Source of the DNA: Eremomyces bilateralis CBS 781.70
Lineage: Eukaryota > Ascomycota > Dothideomycetes > Eremomycetales > Eremomycetaceae
Length of the DNA stretch: 64,000 nt
NCBI RefSeq assembly: GCF_010015585.1
Contig: NW_022985089.1
Span: 15,812-79,811 of the forward strand
Direction of reading: 5' to 3'
Shown: in pieces, positions 1-10,883 of the stretch
How the letters are laid out: the number at the start of each line of letters is the position of its first letter
How positions within the stretch are numbered: position 1 is the stretch's first letter
Notes under the pieces: generated by a model
The model's input: the letters and a program-made list of their open reading frames with translations, nothing else
What the model was told of the DNA's origin: nothing
Databases searched by the model: none
Made by a program: the position numbers and the translations under genes

Positions 1-2693
1 TGCCATGCTCCGGATCGTGTCTGGATGTTTGTCGCCAAGCATTTCTCGCTGTAGGCCAATGACTTCGTTACACTTCCCCTCGGCCTTCGCGTACTTCCCA
101 AGTCTAACGTTACTCGCACTCACGTAAAAGAGAAGATGCGATGTGACTTTGTCCGTCATACTGTCTCGAAACTCTAACGCTTTCTCCGCATGCGGCAAAT
201 ACCTCTCCCAGATGACCCTGTTATTATTTGTCGGGAAAGGGAATACTTCGTCGAGTCGATGTATCACTACTCTGGCAATTTCCCCCCCCAACTCTTTCTT
301 GTATAACCAGCCTCGCATTGCCAATGAGACTAGTCTGTGCATGTCGTATGAAACTTCATCTAGCCGTTCACCGATGAATGCGTACCCTTTTAGCGTGCCA
401 ATTGCCTCCAAAACCTTCCGCTCCTGGTGATTTGGCGGTAGGAGAGATTTTGGAATGTTCTTCTCCGCAAGAAATGACATGAATTTGAGGTATTCGGCAG
501 CGAGCCGATCGTCCCGAGAGATGTGGAGGAACGAAATTAACCAAGTCCTTGCAACCGGATTTTGACTGGTTTTATAGCGATGTCGATCCTTGAAATCTTC
601 ACTTAGAAGCCCGATAGCCTCCTCTTCGCTCGACTGATATAACCCGAAGTACCTTTTGGTCGACATCCCATTTTTAGCCATGAAGGCCGCAGCCTGTCGT
701 ATAGCTAGAGGCAGGTAGGCGAGGAATTCGAGTAGCCTTGTCGTGCTCTCTGTATCGGCGACTTGATGCTCCACTAGGTCCGTCATCAACAGCTCGAGCG
801 CTTCGTCCTTGTTCATTTCCTCTACGACGATTACGTTCCTGTTTCGGATATCAAGTTCTCCTATGACTTTGTGATTCCGCGTTGTAAACAGGATCGAACC
901 TTTCTGGCTACGTGGGAGATACTCCGCAATATCGGTATCGCCGGAGAGGAGTTTAAGGTCGTCAACATTGTCGATAATCAGGAGCCAGGTTCCGGCGCCA
1001 TCTTCGCTTAGGGCTTTCCGAACGAGTTCCTTGATATCTGCCTCATCCTCATTGATCCCCGGAAGTTTGAGCTTTTGGCCGATCTCGCGGTAGGCATTCT
1101 CAAAACTGGCAGGATCTACTGCGGGAACCCAGAAGATAGAGCAGTCGGGGTGCTGATCGCGGACCCGGAAGGCAGCTTCAATGGCAAGTTGTGTCTTCCC
1201 AATCCCACCGAGGCCTTCGATGGCTATCCATTGGCAGTTGTCCTCGTCTGCTGCAGGGGGGATTTTCTCGAGGAGCTGTGCAATAATCGACTGTCGTCCG
1301 ACGAAGTACTTGTTCTTTCCGAACGGGACGGTGAAGTGGCCCTGGGTGGGGTTTTCTGGGACTATTGGGATTTAATATCGGGGTACAGTATAATTAAAAG
1401 CTACATACTATGAGATGCCAGATCCTCGGTAGTATAGCGAAAGCTTGGGATAGTCCCTTGGTTAGGTGGCCGTTCTAGCAGCCGAGCCGGACCCTGTGAG
1501 CTTCCTGCGCCGCTTGAACGGCAACTAGAAAGCTGAATGTGTCTGTTCGAGCCCTCTTTGCGGACAACCTTCGATGCTAGTAATGCCTTGACTACTCCGT
1601 CGACTTGTTTAGATATTGCGTGTTGCCTAAGATATTCGGTCGTGACAGTGCGCACTGTGGGCAAGTCTTTCCACTCTTCCAACCCTACGTGCGGGAGGCC
1701 ACGATCGACACTGAAGCGGAAATACATATCTTTAACGTCTTGAAATCGCCTGTGTATCTTTTCCGCCGTCGTGTCCGACTCCGTAGCCATTTTCTTGAGT
1801 GCATTGATTAGCTTTATTGGGCTCGTTTTTGGCGAGTCTGGAAAGGTGATGACGCTGGCGACGCCGGTTCCAACACTAACGACGCAGGCCACCTTCCGCC
1901 CAGGAAAGATGCGCTTCGCCTCCTCCAACACTTGTTCGACTGGGTTGTTGTAGCCTAGCCCGCCATCCACGAACGTCTCCTGCTCGCCGTCATAGCCTAT
2001 GGCGATGGGTTCGAAGTACGAAGGTGCCGCCGAGGTTGCGCGGCACGCCTGCCAGATCGTGCAGTCGAACGAAGCGTTTTCGCGCACCTTGTAAGTCCTG
2101 AACAACCGAGGCCCGGCTCGAGCCTTGACGTCTTGTTGTGGCACGGCGCAGACAAACCTGGACGGGTTAGCTGTTCGCCGGAAAAGAAACTCCGAATGCA
2201 TACACTTTACAGCTACCATCTTTGTCCAACATTCTCTCTTCGCGGCGACCATTCCCAAGAAGCCGCTTTACCGCCTCGTTTAGCTTCTGGCCTTCAAACG
2301 TGCTCGCCTTGAGGTATCTCGGAATGGAGAAGACTTCCTCCGCAATGCGGACATATTCCCTCCTGGCCTCTGGCACCGATAGGCGCAAACGGCCCACCAA
2401 CAACGCAATCAGGCTATAGCATGAGCAGTATTAGTTGCGACCTCGACAAGCTAACGCGATAGTGACCTTACCCTCCTGTGGATGTGCCGCCAATGAGGTC
2501 AAAGAAATCCGCAGGGAGTAGATCTCGGTCTGCGTCAAGGTCGTATTTGATCCGGTCCATAATCTCCTCGAGGACAACGAGCTCGGAGAGCCCGCGGATA
2601 CCCCCGCCATCTGCACGGCTGTCAGAGAGCACGACTGTGAGTTTAATCCATAAGCTTACCCAAGGCTAACAGGCATAGTGGCCTGTCGTCCAT
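1..2693 (-). CDS. Patatin-NB-ARC-TPR (NLR-like) protein, 3' end outside window
   Basis: Five exons are readable: 2660-2693, 2472-2610, 2217-2413, 1409-2170 and 1361 to beyond the left edge, with introns of 46-58 nt. About 831 residues lie in the window. The N-terminus has the patatin oxyanion motif DGGGIRG right after a short exon 1, the nucleophile elbow GTSTGG, and the Asp motif VDGG of the Ser-Asp dyad, so an active phospholipase/esterase is likely. After roughly 375 residues comes an NB-ARC module: P-loop GLGGIGKTQ, Walker B LLIIDNVDD, then FTTRN and LPLAIRQAA. It is followed by a helical region and the first TPR unit with the kinesin-light-chain-like signature GDKHPDT. This is the classic fungal NLR layout of effector, switch and repeats, implicated in non-self recognition. 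The repeat number cannot be seen. The start is fixed by the short first exon, which restores the canonical patatin N-terminus. Confidence 0.9.
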
Positions 2694-5345
2694 TTTCCAG
2701 TTCTCTGCAGTCAGCAATGAGACGACAGTTGCTTTCGTAGAATTCGAAGTCTTGTTAAATGCCGACTGTGAAGTTGGAGCAGAATGCCGCGATTTGAGGA
2801 CGAAGGTAGGGCCCTCTAGCTGATTTAATCCTCGATGTCGAGGTTGTCTGTGTGACTGCTAGAGATATGCGGCTTCGTCACATATCACATCTTGCCTTCC
2901 GCTGTTAGACAAAGCGGAATCTTAATGGTAGATCCCAACCCTAGCAGACTGGCCAATCCAAAGCTGTATCTTTGCATTGGGCTACGCCACAATTTCAGCC
3001 TTGCATACCAAACACAGGAATTGTAGCCTTGCGCTATTTTAAGCTGTATCGGCTCCAGCAACGAACGGGAGACCCTGCTCATCGAACCATTCAGCCAATC
3101 GATGCCTCTGTTTTCGCGCTCGTGTACGCCGTAGTTTCAACCTTGAGAGGGATGCACTGAGTCTTGTCCAACTGGCAAAGTCGAGGCTGGATGGTCCTAA
3201 AGTCCTGTTACCCTGCAATGAAAACCTAATTAACTAAATTGTTGAAACGTTATAAAAACAACTCGTCTCTGTCATGATGGAGTCGCTCCAGCGACTAGCA
3301 CAATCCCTGACCGGAAGGGATCATGCGGATACGAACTGCGGCACGCAAATCGGAGCTAAAAATGGGAATATTGAGAACAACTTCTAACCCTACCTAGCAG
3401 GTCCCTGTTCCTTTCCGTAGCTATCCTGCTGCTAATATTAGTCCACTAAGGAAAGCGTATCGCGACCAAGTTAACTTAAACGATAGTATCGCGGAGGTGC
3501 CAATATAGTCAGCAGGGAACATTTCACCCCTCTTTATAGCCCACGCGAAATAAGACTCTCACTTCTCGCAATATCAAGGCCGGTTTGTTCCCATGTAACC
3601 CGGATAGGGTGCCCCGAGATATCCAGAAGCTGCCTGCTGGATTGACCATTCGACAACCGATGTGTTACCAGGATATTACTGTAAGAAGGAACGAGCGAGT
3701 CGTGCTGCGAAAACAGCTGCAGGGACTCCAGAAAAACGGGTCAGAAGCGTAAAAGCACTGCGCCAGCGGGAACAAAGCCAAAAAGCCACGGAGGAGCGAA
3801 GTGGAAACTGCTAAGAACGACATTGCCGTAGGAGGGATGGCGAATTACTGCTCTTTCTTCCACCGCGAAGATGAAACCCTTTGATACTGGCCAGAAGGGC
3901 AGGCGCTCGCATTGTGATCCTTTGCCGTAGAGGATAAGTTTAGCATTCATCAGGATTTGGGGCAAAGACGTATAATCAAACATTATTCTAAGTCGATTGT
4001 ATGACGTCTTCCAGCATTCGCTACTGTATACACATCTCATTAGCTGTGGTAGGAAGTGGTGATATTGCTGGGGCTGGTTCTTCGTTCGTCTACACAGGAA
4101 TCCGTGATGTTGCTGGGCTGAGACGCTCGTTCCTGAATATAGGGAAGCCGCAAGAATCACCCAAGAGCGTTAGTCTGCCAAGCCCAAGCTTAGGGAGATT
4201 CACATGGCAACTTGGTAATTTACAATGAAATATTTGTGTCGTAATCACGTGATGTATAGATCGCAGAATGCGGAAGTTTAACCTAACGCAAGTACCGACC
4301 TACGTGGTGGAAATATTTATAATCGCTTCCAACACAACGTATGCTGCAGACAGAGAATCCTTAACATGATAATAGGATTTGTGTGGCTTTGATTTATTTG
4401 TTCATGTCCTTTACAAAAGGAAAATCGATGATGGTGGCGTTATATCATAGAAATATCGTTGCGGAGTCTAATGCTCATATCACGCTCTCTATAGAAAATC
4501 AATCATCTATCAGCCAAGCTACTGTAATTTTAAGGTAGACACGATCAAGGATAATGGCAAGTGGTCTAAGAGTACAGTTTCCAATAATTATAAGAATTTC
4601 AGTGCGTCTGGAGACTCTAAGTTAGATTGAAGTCAAAGTACCTTGAGTTCGTTCCAGCATGGCGGGTGTTCCATCACGTAGGGGGGGAGGTTAGTCAAGA
4701 AAGTGCTTAACCGACCTGGGAATCCAGAAATAGCAAGACTAGGAAGCACAAGAATATTAATCATTCATAGCGGAGGAAGATGACTGAGCGGTCCGTCAAG
4801 AATGATAAAGTTAAAACAGGGCCAAGAATATGGCATGGGTCGGTCGAAATAGCTTCCCAGAGCACCTTGTTCAGGGTCAATTTACTATGTAGTTTCCGGT
4901 TGTCGTCCGAACTGCGATACCAACCAGATCCGCAGATTGGTGCTAGTCCATACCTTGGCATTATTATTTATGCCAAGGTATGGACTAGCGGAAATTGGCA
5001 AATATTTCCACCAATAAGTGGAGACCAGAATCCCACATCCCTGCCACTGGGAAGCTATGGCTACCCTAGCGGGAGGGTAAGTGGCTCATACAAATTGATC
5101 GCGAGTCTACGGTACAGGTACTTGGGGCATATAGGAAATCACTGCTAGCCATAGAGTATATGGTACAATAAGCATGAATTTAAAGACTGGCTCTAGAGGA
5201 CGGCAATTCATTATGACTAGCTTTTCCTGCTCAATCATTTATCACTCCTCCCAAACACCAACTTCCGTCAACTTCCAGCGCTCTCGTCAAGCTAATACAC
5301 ACTCCACAGTATGGAAATAAGGATATCCACCTTCCCATTGCATAC
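2694..5345. other. Gene-poor stretch with one perfect hairpin
   Basis: No coding region with recognisable motifs or convincing splice structure was found. A 139-codon open frame on the minus strand (3741-4160) has no recognisable domain and a biased composition, so I do not call it. The only clear structure is the inverted repeat at 4942-4989. Confidence 0.5.
4942..4989. repeat. Perfect hairpin, 20-bp arms, 8-nt loop
   Basis: Positions 4942-4961 are the exact reverse complement of 4970-4989; the outermost bases beyond the arms do not pair. The core of each arm is CCTTGGCA / TGCCAAGG. It lies in non-coding DNA. A weaker hairpin with a similar core is at about 21741-21778. Confidence 0.9.
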
Positions 5346-6536
5346 TTAAGCCGACTTCCTGATAAGTTTCAACTGGAGGTACGCATCCCTTTTCGAGTTC
5401 AACTTTTCTCCCAAAGGCGGTTGCTCCTCCCCAGCCCAATCCAAGTTCCAATCGTTTCCAATACAATGGGCGAGTGAACCTATTAATAATGCAATCATTC
5501 TGAACCCAAAACCGGTCGATGAAGCTGGACATTCAAAGTTTCCAGCCCCAAAGGGCATGAATCCTGCTTCCAATTCAATCTTCTTGAGCTTCCTTTCCAC
5601 ATTTCCCTCTTCGTTGAACATCTGCCAGAGCTCCGGTCTAAAACGAAATGGATCATCCGAAAAGACTGCCATGTTATGATGACATCGTTCGACGTCAGCC
5701 ACCATTTTGCCCTCTGCTTGACCGTCGATGTCGGTGAAGTCTCGATAAATATGACGGGTAGGAGGATACAGCCGCAAGGTTTCCTTCACAATATCTTTGG
5801 CAGATGGATGTCCAGACCGACGATCCTGGAAATCGGCTCTAGAAAGATCTTGGCGCATGCGCTCCAAAGTTTGGAGCCAAATTTGTTGGTCAGGGGCATC
5901 GCGAAACTTGACCTCCAGCAAGCCGCGCAAAACGACTCGCCACATAGTCTCGTAAGCAGGGAGGATTTTGTTAAAGGGATTCGTTGCCTTATTAAGGGGG
6001 TCATGTTTCCCCTGATCTTGAAGCACTTTACGCAGAGCCTGGTACATCTCCACCTCATTCCCCCACTCCGAGTTGTTTTCCTCTTTTGATGTAATCCATA
6101 TCTCGTTGGTTCTTCGGGCGAGCAGCCTGATGGCGTCTTGAGCTGATTCGCTTTCGATATGATCCGTCTCGTCTGCGAAAAACATGCGGAATACGATCTT
6201 GAGGGTAGAGAACTGGATCAATGATGCCAAATATACCTTATCGCCATGTTTATGAAGCTCAGCGGCAACATAACTCTGACAAAGATCGCGGATTTGGCCC
6301 ATGTCTTGCCAGTCGTACTTCTTCATCACTTTAACTGCCGACCTTTTAAACTCGCTGTAAATCTTAGGATCATCTGTTGTGAATGAGTTCTGAATCCCAA
6401 ATGATTGAACTAGTCGTTTATTCGGTTGCATTCTAGCCGCAAGGCGGTTATCCCTTCCGAAGTCATTGCAAGTAATGATGCCGCGTGTGCGGTTGACCAA
6501 GCCGTTCGAATCTTGGTGATTGAGTGGTGTAGCCAT
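5346..6536 (-). CDS. Cytochrome P450-like protein (short form)
   Basis: Single exon, 396 aa. Around residue 250 it has the K-helix ExxR motif in the context KETLRLYPPTR, and around residues 325-335 the heme-ligand loop FGAGNFECP with its Cys, so the fold and heme binding look intact. It is about 100 residues shorter than typical membrane P450s and lacks the N-terminal anchor; the B-C region is also reduced. An I-helix AGxxT motif is not obvious. It could be a natural short P450 lineage found in fungi or an N-terminally eroded gene. The ATG at 6536 opens a frame without upstream support. No biosynthetic partners are adjacent, so the substrate cannot be inferred. Confidence 0.82.
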   Translation of the reverse strand: MATPLNHQDSNGLVNRTRGIITCNDFGRDNRLAARMQPNKRLVQSFGIQNSFTTDDPKIYSEFKRSAVKVMKKYDWQDMGQIRDLCQSYVAAELHKHGDKVYLASLIQFSTLKIVFRMFFADETDHIESESAQDAIRLLARRTNEIWITSKEENNSEWGNEVEMYQALRKVLQDQGKHDPLNKATNPFNKILPAYETMWRVVLRGLLEVKFRDAPDQQIWLQTLERMRQDLSRADFQDRRSGHPSAKDIVKETLRLYPPTRHIYRDFTDIDGQAEGKMVADVERCHHNMAVFSDDPFRFRPELWQMFNEEGNVERKLKKIELEAGFMPFGAGNFECPASSTGFGFRMIALLIGSLAHCIGNDWNLDWAGEEQPPLGEKLNSKRDAYLQLKLIRKSA

Positions 6537-6701
6537 TTTTGCGTAATTTCATGTTATTCTCCGTAAATGGTTTTCAAAAACTAAAGAATAACTTTCAAAT
6601 TTATTTACAGATGACTTCTAAACTCACTTTATACCAGCAAGTCTGATGACAGGCCAACGATGACCAGATATGTATTGAATCAAACAATCTACGATTGATT
6701 T

Positions 6702-6769
6702 GCTTCAATGACCACTTGTCTAGTTAAGACGGATAGCTTCAATGACCCCTTGTCTAGTTAAGACGGATA
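6702..6769. repeat. Tandem duplication, two 34-bp units
   Basis: Units 6702-6735 and 6736-6769 differ at a single base (ACCAC versus ACCCC). Confidence 0.9.
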
Positions 6770-6903
6770 GTGACAAACTGAAATCTTCTGGCAAACAGCT
6801 TGACATACAAAGAGACGCTAAGTTGATAAACACATATTGAGATGCTGACTCACAATCATTCGTCACTTATACACAACACAACGAAAGAGGACCAGAAAGC
6901 CCC

Positions 6904-6984
6904 AAACGGCACTTCCAGTGCTGAACGACATGAAATCACGCAAACGGCACTTCCAGTGCTGAACGACATGAAATCACGCAAACT
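6904..6984. repeat. Tandem duplication, 2.1 copies of a 38-bp unit
   Basis: Units 6904-6941 and 6942-6979 are identical, and the third copy breaks off after about five bases. Confidence 0.9.
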
Positions 6985-7147
6985 GTCCTGGAGAAGCTCC
7001 GAAATGGCAACTTAAAGTAATTAGCCTGTTGGATCGATCAATGATTAAATTAGATATTAGCAGAGCCTCAAAAAAACCGTAGACGGTTCTCTAGATGATG
7101 TCACATGAAATACTATCTCTTTGTTTCACTGACATAGACACTGACTT

Positions 7148-7290
7148 GAGAGGATATCTGAAAGCTTGTATTTCAATGGAACTGGAAATGAGGAAAATGA
7201 TTCCTATTTTCAGAAACCTGCCAAATAGGAACCCAAATTTAGTACCCATGTTCTCAAGCAAGGTTCTAATATTTCCAGAACTTTTTTAAT
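7148..7290 (+). repeat. Dispersed repeat, copy A
   Basis: It shares an ordered series of blocks with copies B (22422-22580), C (47548-47705) and D (32855-32945): ATATCTGAAAGCTTGTATTT (A and B only), GATTCCTATTTT, AGAAACCTGCC, and a CCCAAATTT block inside an approximate GGTTCCCAAATTTGGGATCC palindrome, followed by TTCTCA. This copy is diverged in the palindromic block. Confidence 0.75.
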
Positions 7291-7543
7291 ACTAGCGTGC
7301 AGGTATTTCTTGGCAGGATTTTGTTAGGGTAAAACGTGCTTACGACGGGGGCAGGTTGTTATTTTCTCACCAATAACCGATGATCTGGCCTCTGGACTTG
7401 ACACACAAAATACGCGATCACGTGTGAATATGCTGGGTGGCTGGACAATCGACAGCTCCGCCGTAAAGCGCGTTGTTCCAATGTTCTTACATTTCTCCCG
7501 AACTTATTTGCGATAAAACGAAGCTCATAAGAAGAAATTACTG

Positions 7544-8839
7544 ATGGCCTCCGAAGGTAATTCTTGGCGGCAGTCCAAACCGGCGAATTTGCTCAGTTTG
7601 CTGACCTACTATCCGGTATGGGGCACTCTCTTGTCATATTTATGCCTGGCCGACTTCTTGGTGCTGTTCCAAGTGAGCAAAGGAATCCGCCGCAAGCTCA
7701 AGGACAACCTAGGACGGAAATGCTTGAACATTGACATCCTACTGAGCAACTTCGTAACCCACCCTGATATATTCCGATCTCAGCTAGGAAAGCACGATGC
7801 CTTGATCTCAGGAGGGTTCGCCCTTAATTTCTTCGAGTTGAGCCGTTGGACAGTACTAAATATGGACGTTTTCGTCCCATCTGGGGTCCACGCGACTGAG
7901 TTCACAGACTACATATGCAAACATGAGGGTTATAAGGCAAGCGAGGAATACAGCCAGGAAGCTGAGACAGTAAGGAACTTGTTCTGTTAAAGGATCTAGT
8001 GTGAATATTGAATCATTGCTGACTCTGTTATGCAGGGTCGAGGTCATTTCAACTTCAACAGTGGCAAGCGGCCCGGCAAAACCCTTCGAGTAACAGTGAC
8101 AGATGGGCCCCCAATTCAAACTATTCTTGATTCCTCGTACACAACAGCGAGCATCAATTTCATCACATGGAATAAGGCGTACTCGATCTTCCCTATACAA
8201 ACCGTTATCCATCACAAACTCTATGCACTTAAGCCTATGGATGAGGACTTTGGCTCAGTCCTGAATGAGCTGAGCAATCAAGGCTGGACGACTCGAGATA
8301 TCATATGGCCGGAATTAGCTGCGGATGCTCAGTCCCATGAAATTAGTGGCTATCGCCGAGTCGGTGATCAATCCACTTTGGTTATCCTGCTGCATACCTA
8401 TAACGTCCAGAAAGCATCGACACCGGATTCCGTGACCGAGTATGCTCAGTTTGAAGTCTCTACAAACTCTGTACCACCATTCTTTGAACAGGACCGCTTG
8501 CCGAATACACAGATTCAATTGCAGCGGTTAGTATCACCTGCTTTGCGCTATGAATACACGTTTGGCAAAAGTTCATGGCATGATTTTGTGTCCAAAAGAC
8601 TACAACGCTGGGCCTGGGTCGAGCTGTATAAACTGGAACCGGGAAAGCGTCCCTTACAGTTCACGGATGGCATTCCGCACTACTTTAATATTTCCTTTCT
8701 ACAAGACTTTCAGACGCCGGAGACTTGGGACTACGCTGATGATCAAATTCCCGCATGGTATCTAGAATGGGAGCAAATTACGATAGACAGATCAGACAGA
8801 AAGGGTCGAAGCCGACATCAAGGTCGTCATATCTTGTAA
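7544..8839 (+). CDS. Nucleotidyltransferase-fold-like protein with F-box-like N-terminus
   Basis: Two exons, 7544-7969 and 8036-8839, with a 66-nt intron, give 409 aa. The first 60 residues have the Leu/Val-rich pattern of an F-box-like helix bundle. Residues about 85-110 read SGGFALNFFE then LNMDVFV. This recalls the fungal family with GSFALQFF...SDLDIFV, where the small GS/GG turn and the DxD pair are nucleotidyltransferase-like. Here the second acidic position is kept (MDVFV) but the first is Asn, so catalysis is doubtful. The C-terminal 270 residues contain no motif I recognise. Function is unknown; the family resemblance is from memory of motif shape, not from a search. Confidence 0.7.
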
Positions 8840-9506
8840 CCGAACGTAGCACATTCACGTCGCGCTTTAGCAGAGGTAACGAATTACGCGCCCTGAGGTA
8901 TATGCTAAGCCGTAAGCAGAATGAGAGTAGGTTTCGTCAGTGTAAGGGTCTCACTGTAGGGAATCTCCAATCGTGAGGCAAACATTGAATTGTTGCTATG
9001 AAGGAGGAATCTATCTAAAGTGTGCGAGGCGTTATGTCCTGATGCTGCACAGCAAACGGGCCACAAGGCATCCAGGTCCGCGGACCTCTGATCCATCACA
9101 GTCAGAGTTGGTACACTGTTATAGAGAGATTAGGGTTTCACGTTGTTTGGAGAACCATCTTGAGCGCCTGGGGCTTTCTGGCTCCGTTCTTAGACTGCGG
9201 CTGAGTGTTTGTGGGAGAATGTAGGACCAGGTTTGTGGGAAGAGTGGTCGTAGGGGAGGAGTGGTCGTGGGAGAGCAAGAGGCAGTGAGAATAGGATCGT
9301 GGGGATAGGTAGAGCGTTCGAACTGATATGTGCTGGCAAGACGTCACTCACCACACACTTGGGCGGAAACATTTTCGCCCATGCTCAACAGGATGTGGCG
9401 ACTTACTCCAACCATAACATCATTTCAGCTATTATGCAGAATCACGTTACTACCTCTTTGCGGCTGTCGATCCAATAGTCCTGCATTATAACATCATTCA
9501 AGAAAG
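8840..9506. other. Intergenic region up to the LINE insertion point
   Basis: No gene is supported. Open frames on both strands overlap without recognisable motifs. It ends in the left copy of the LINE target duplication at 9494-9506. Confidence 0.5.
9494..9506 (+). repeat. Target-site duplication, left copy (LINE)
   Basis: TCATTCAAGAAAG, identical to 14994-15006. The two copies bracket the LINE exactly. Confidence 0.85.
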
Positions 9507-9623
9507 AACACACGGATAATCGACGGAGAGTAGGTCCTGCTGACACTGATACTTCTATTGGATTATTATCAATTGAGACCCCTCCCCACAAGAGTGTAGC
9601 GCCCGAGCTCAGGCGAGCCCAAT

Positions 9624-10883
9624 ATGCCCCCTTCTCCTCTCAGGAGAATCCTGGGGGAAGCAATGGCACCCCCCCCCGAACCCCCCGCTATCACCACGTC
9701 GAGGGCTGGACGCCAGCTCAGGATGTCCGCGAGGGCCAAAGCCAGAGCCGCCGAGACAGAAGGGCTAGACGAACTGCCTCAACGCGAGGCTGCGAGAAGC
9801 CAGGAGGGAAGCCCGGAAGCGAGCGAAGCGAACATCACCCGAGTCCTCCAAAGCGCTCTTACGGCGATCGACCGGAAGATCGACACGCGGATGAACGAAC
9901 TAATAGATGAGAACCGTCTATTGTCCGGAAAGCTCGTAGATGCGACGGGCAAGCTCCATATCATGGAAAACCTCTTTGAGGACATGAAACGGACTATAGA
10001 AAAGCTAGAATGCCAGATAGCGAGCTTATCTGTCGCATCGAGCCCGCAACCTAGCGTGCAGGCGAGATCGTACGCAGCAGTCACTGCACCCGGATCGAAA
10101 AGCCAGTCGAGTGCACCGTCATTGCTGTCGCCGTCCATCGCCGTCACCCCACCAGACTCATCCCCCGGACTTCGCCCTATCCCCGACCATATCGTGGGTA
10201 GTGTGCCTACCATAAGGACGTCCTCGGTAAGACGAGCCCAACACCGCCCGCCGATGGTCAGCCTCAACCTGACGGATACACGTTATGGGTCATCCTCGCC
10301 CGGCGCGCTTAAGGAAGTAATGAACAAGGCTCTACAAAGTGTTACCGAGACAAAGAACTGCAAATGCGTAGCGGTGACAAACCGTCGTCTAGATAATGTC
10401 GGGTTCGCCCTCCGATCACAAGAAGAAGCCGACGCCGTCGTAGCAGCAGCTCCATGGACCAACGAACCAACCCTCCGGGACGCTAAGCTGGCGATAAGAG
10501 AGGAACACAAAGTTAAGGTGACGGGAGTCGACAAGCTGGTAGTTGGTGACCCCGAAGCTGGAAAGCGAATTAAAGCCGATATTGTGAAGAGTATCAATGT
10601 CGAAAATGGCGCCCAGATCCAAGGCATGCGGATACTCAGCCGCCCCTCCGCCCATCCCCGGATTCAACTTGTGGTATTCTGTAAATCCCAAGACGAGAAA
10701 GAACGCCTCCTTAACCAAGGGTTTATCTCGATTGAAGGGGAATACGCACCGATTGAGGAGTTCTTCGATTCGCCACGCAGCAGGCGATGCTTCAGATGCC
10801 ACGGACTTAACCACAACGCGGCGGATTGCACTATAGAAGTAGGCACTGGAAGCGTCTCCCAAGTTGAACCTGATGAACAGTAA
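9624..10883 (+). CDS. LINE ORF1, nucleic-acid-binding Gag-like protein
   Basis: 419 aa. Residues about 75-140 form a heptad-like, charged coiled coil (IDRKIDTRMNELIDENRLL and on). The central part is Pro/Ser rich. At the C-terminus is one zinc knuckle, CFRCHGLNHNAADC (C-x2-C-x4-H-x4-C). LINE ORF1 proteins package element RNA. Most Tad1-type ORF1s carry two or three knuckles, so a single one followed quickly by a stop is short for the family. The stop overlaps the ORF2 start. Confidence 0.9.
   Translation: MPPSPLRRILGEAMAPPPEPPAITTSRAGRQLRMSARAKARAAETEGLDELPQREAARSQEGSPEASEANITRVLQSALTAIDRKIDTRMNELIDENRLLSGKLVDATGKLHIMENLFEDMKRTIEKLECQIASLSVASSPQPSVQARSYAAVTAPGSKSQSSAPSLLSPSIAVTPPDSSPGLRPIPDHIVGSVPTIRTSSVRRAQHRPPMVSLNLTDTRYGSSSPGALKEVMNKALQSVTETKNCKCVAVTNRRLDNVGFALRSQEEADAVVAAAPWTNEPTLRDAKLAIREEHKVKVTGVDKLVVGDPEAGKRIKADIVKSINVENGAQIQGMRILSRPSAHPRIQLVVFCKSQDEKERLLNQGFISIEGEYAPIEEFFDSPRSRRCFRCHGLNHNAADCTIEVGTGSVSQVEPDEQ

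Larger units (their letters stand above)
6537..7543. other. Intergenic region with tandem duplications and one dispersed-repeat copy
   Basis: It separates the P450 (minus) and the nucleotidyltransferase-like gene (plus), so it holds both promoters. It contains two tandem duplications (6702-6769 and 6904-6979) and copy A of the dispersed repeat (about 7150-7290). No gene is seen. Confidence 0.6.

Noticed and set aside
3741-4160. 139-codon minus-strand open frame
   Set aside because: No motif, no plausible splice context and unlike any family I recognise; probably chance in a gene-poor stretch.
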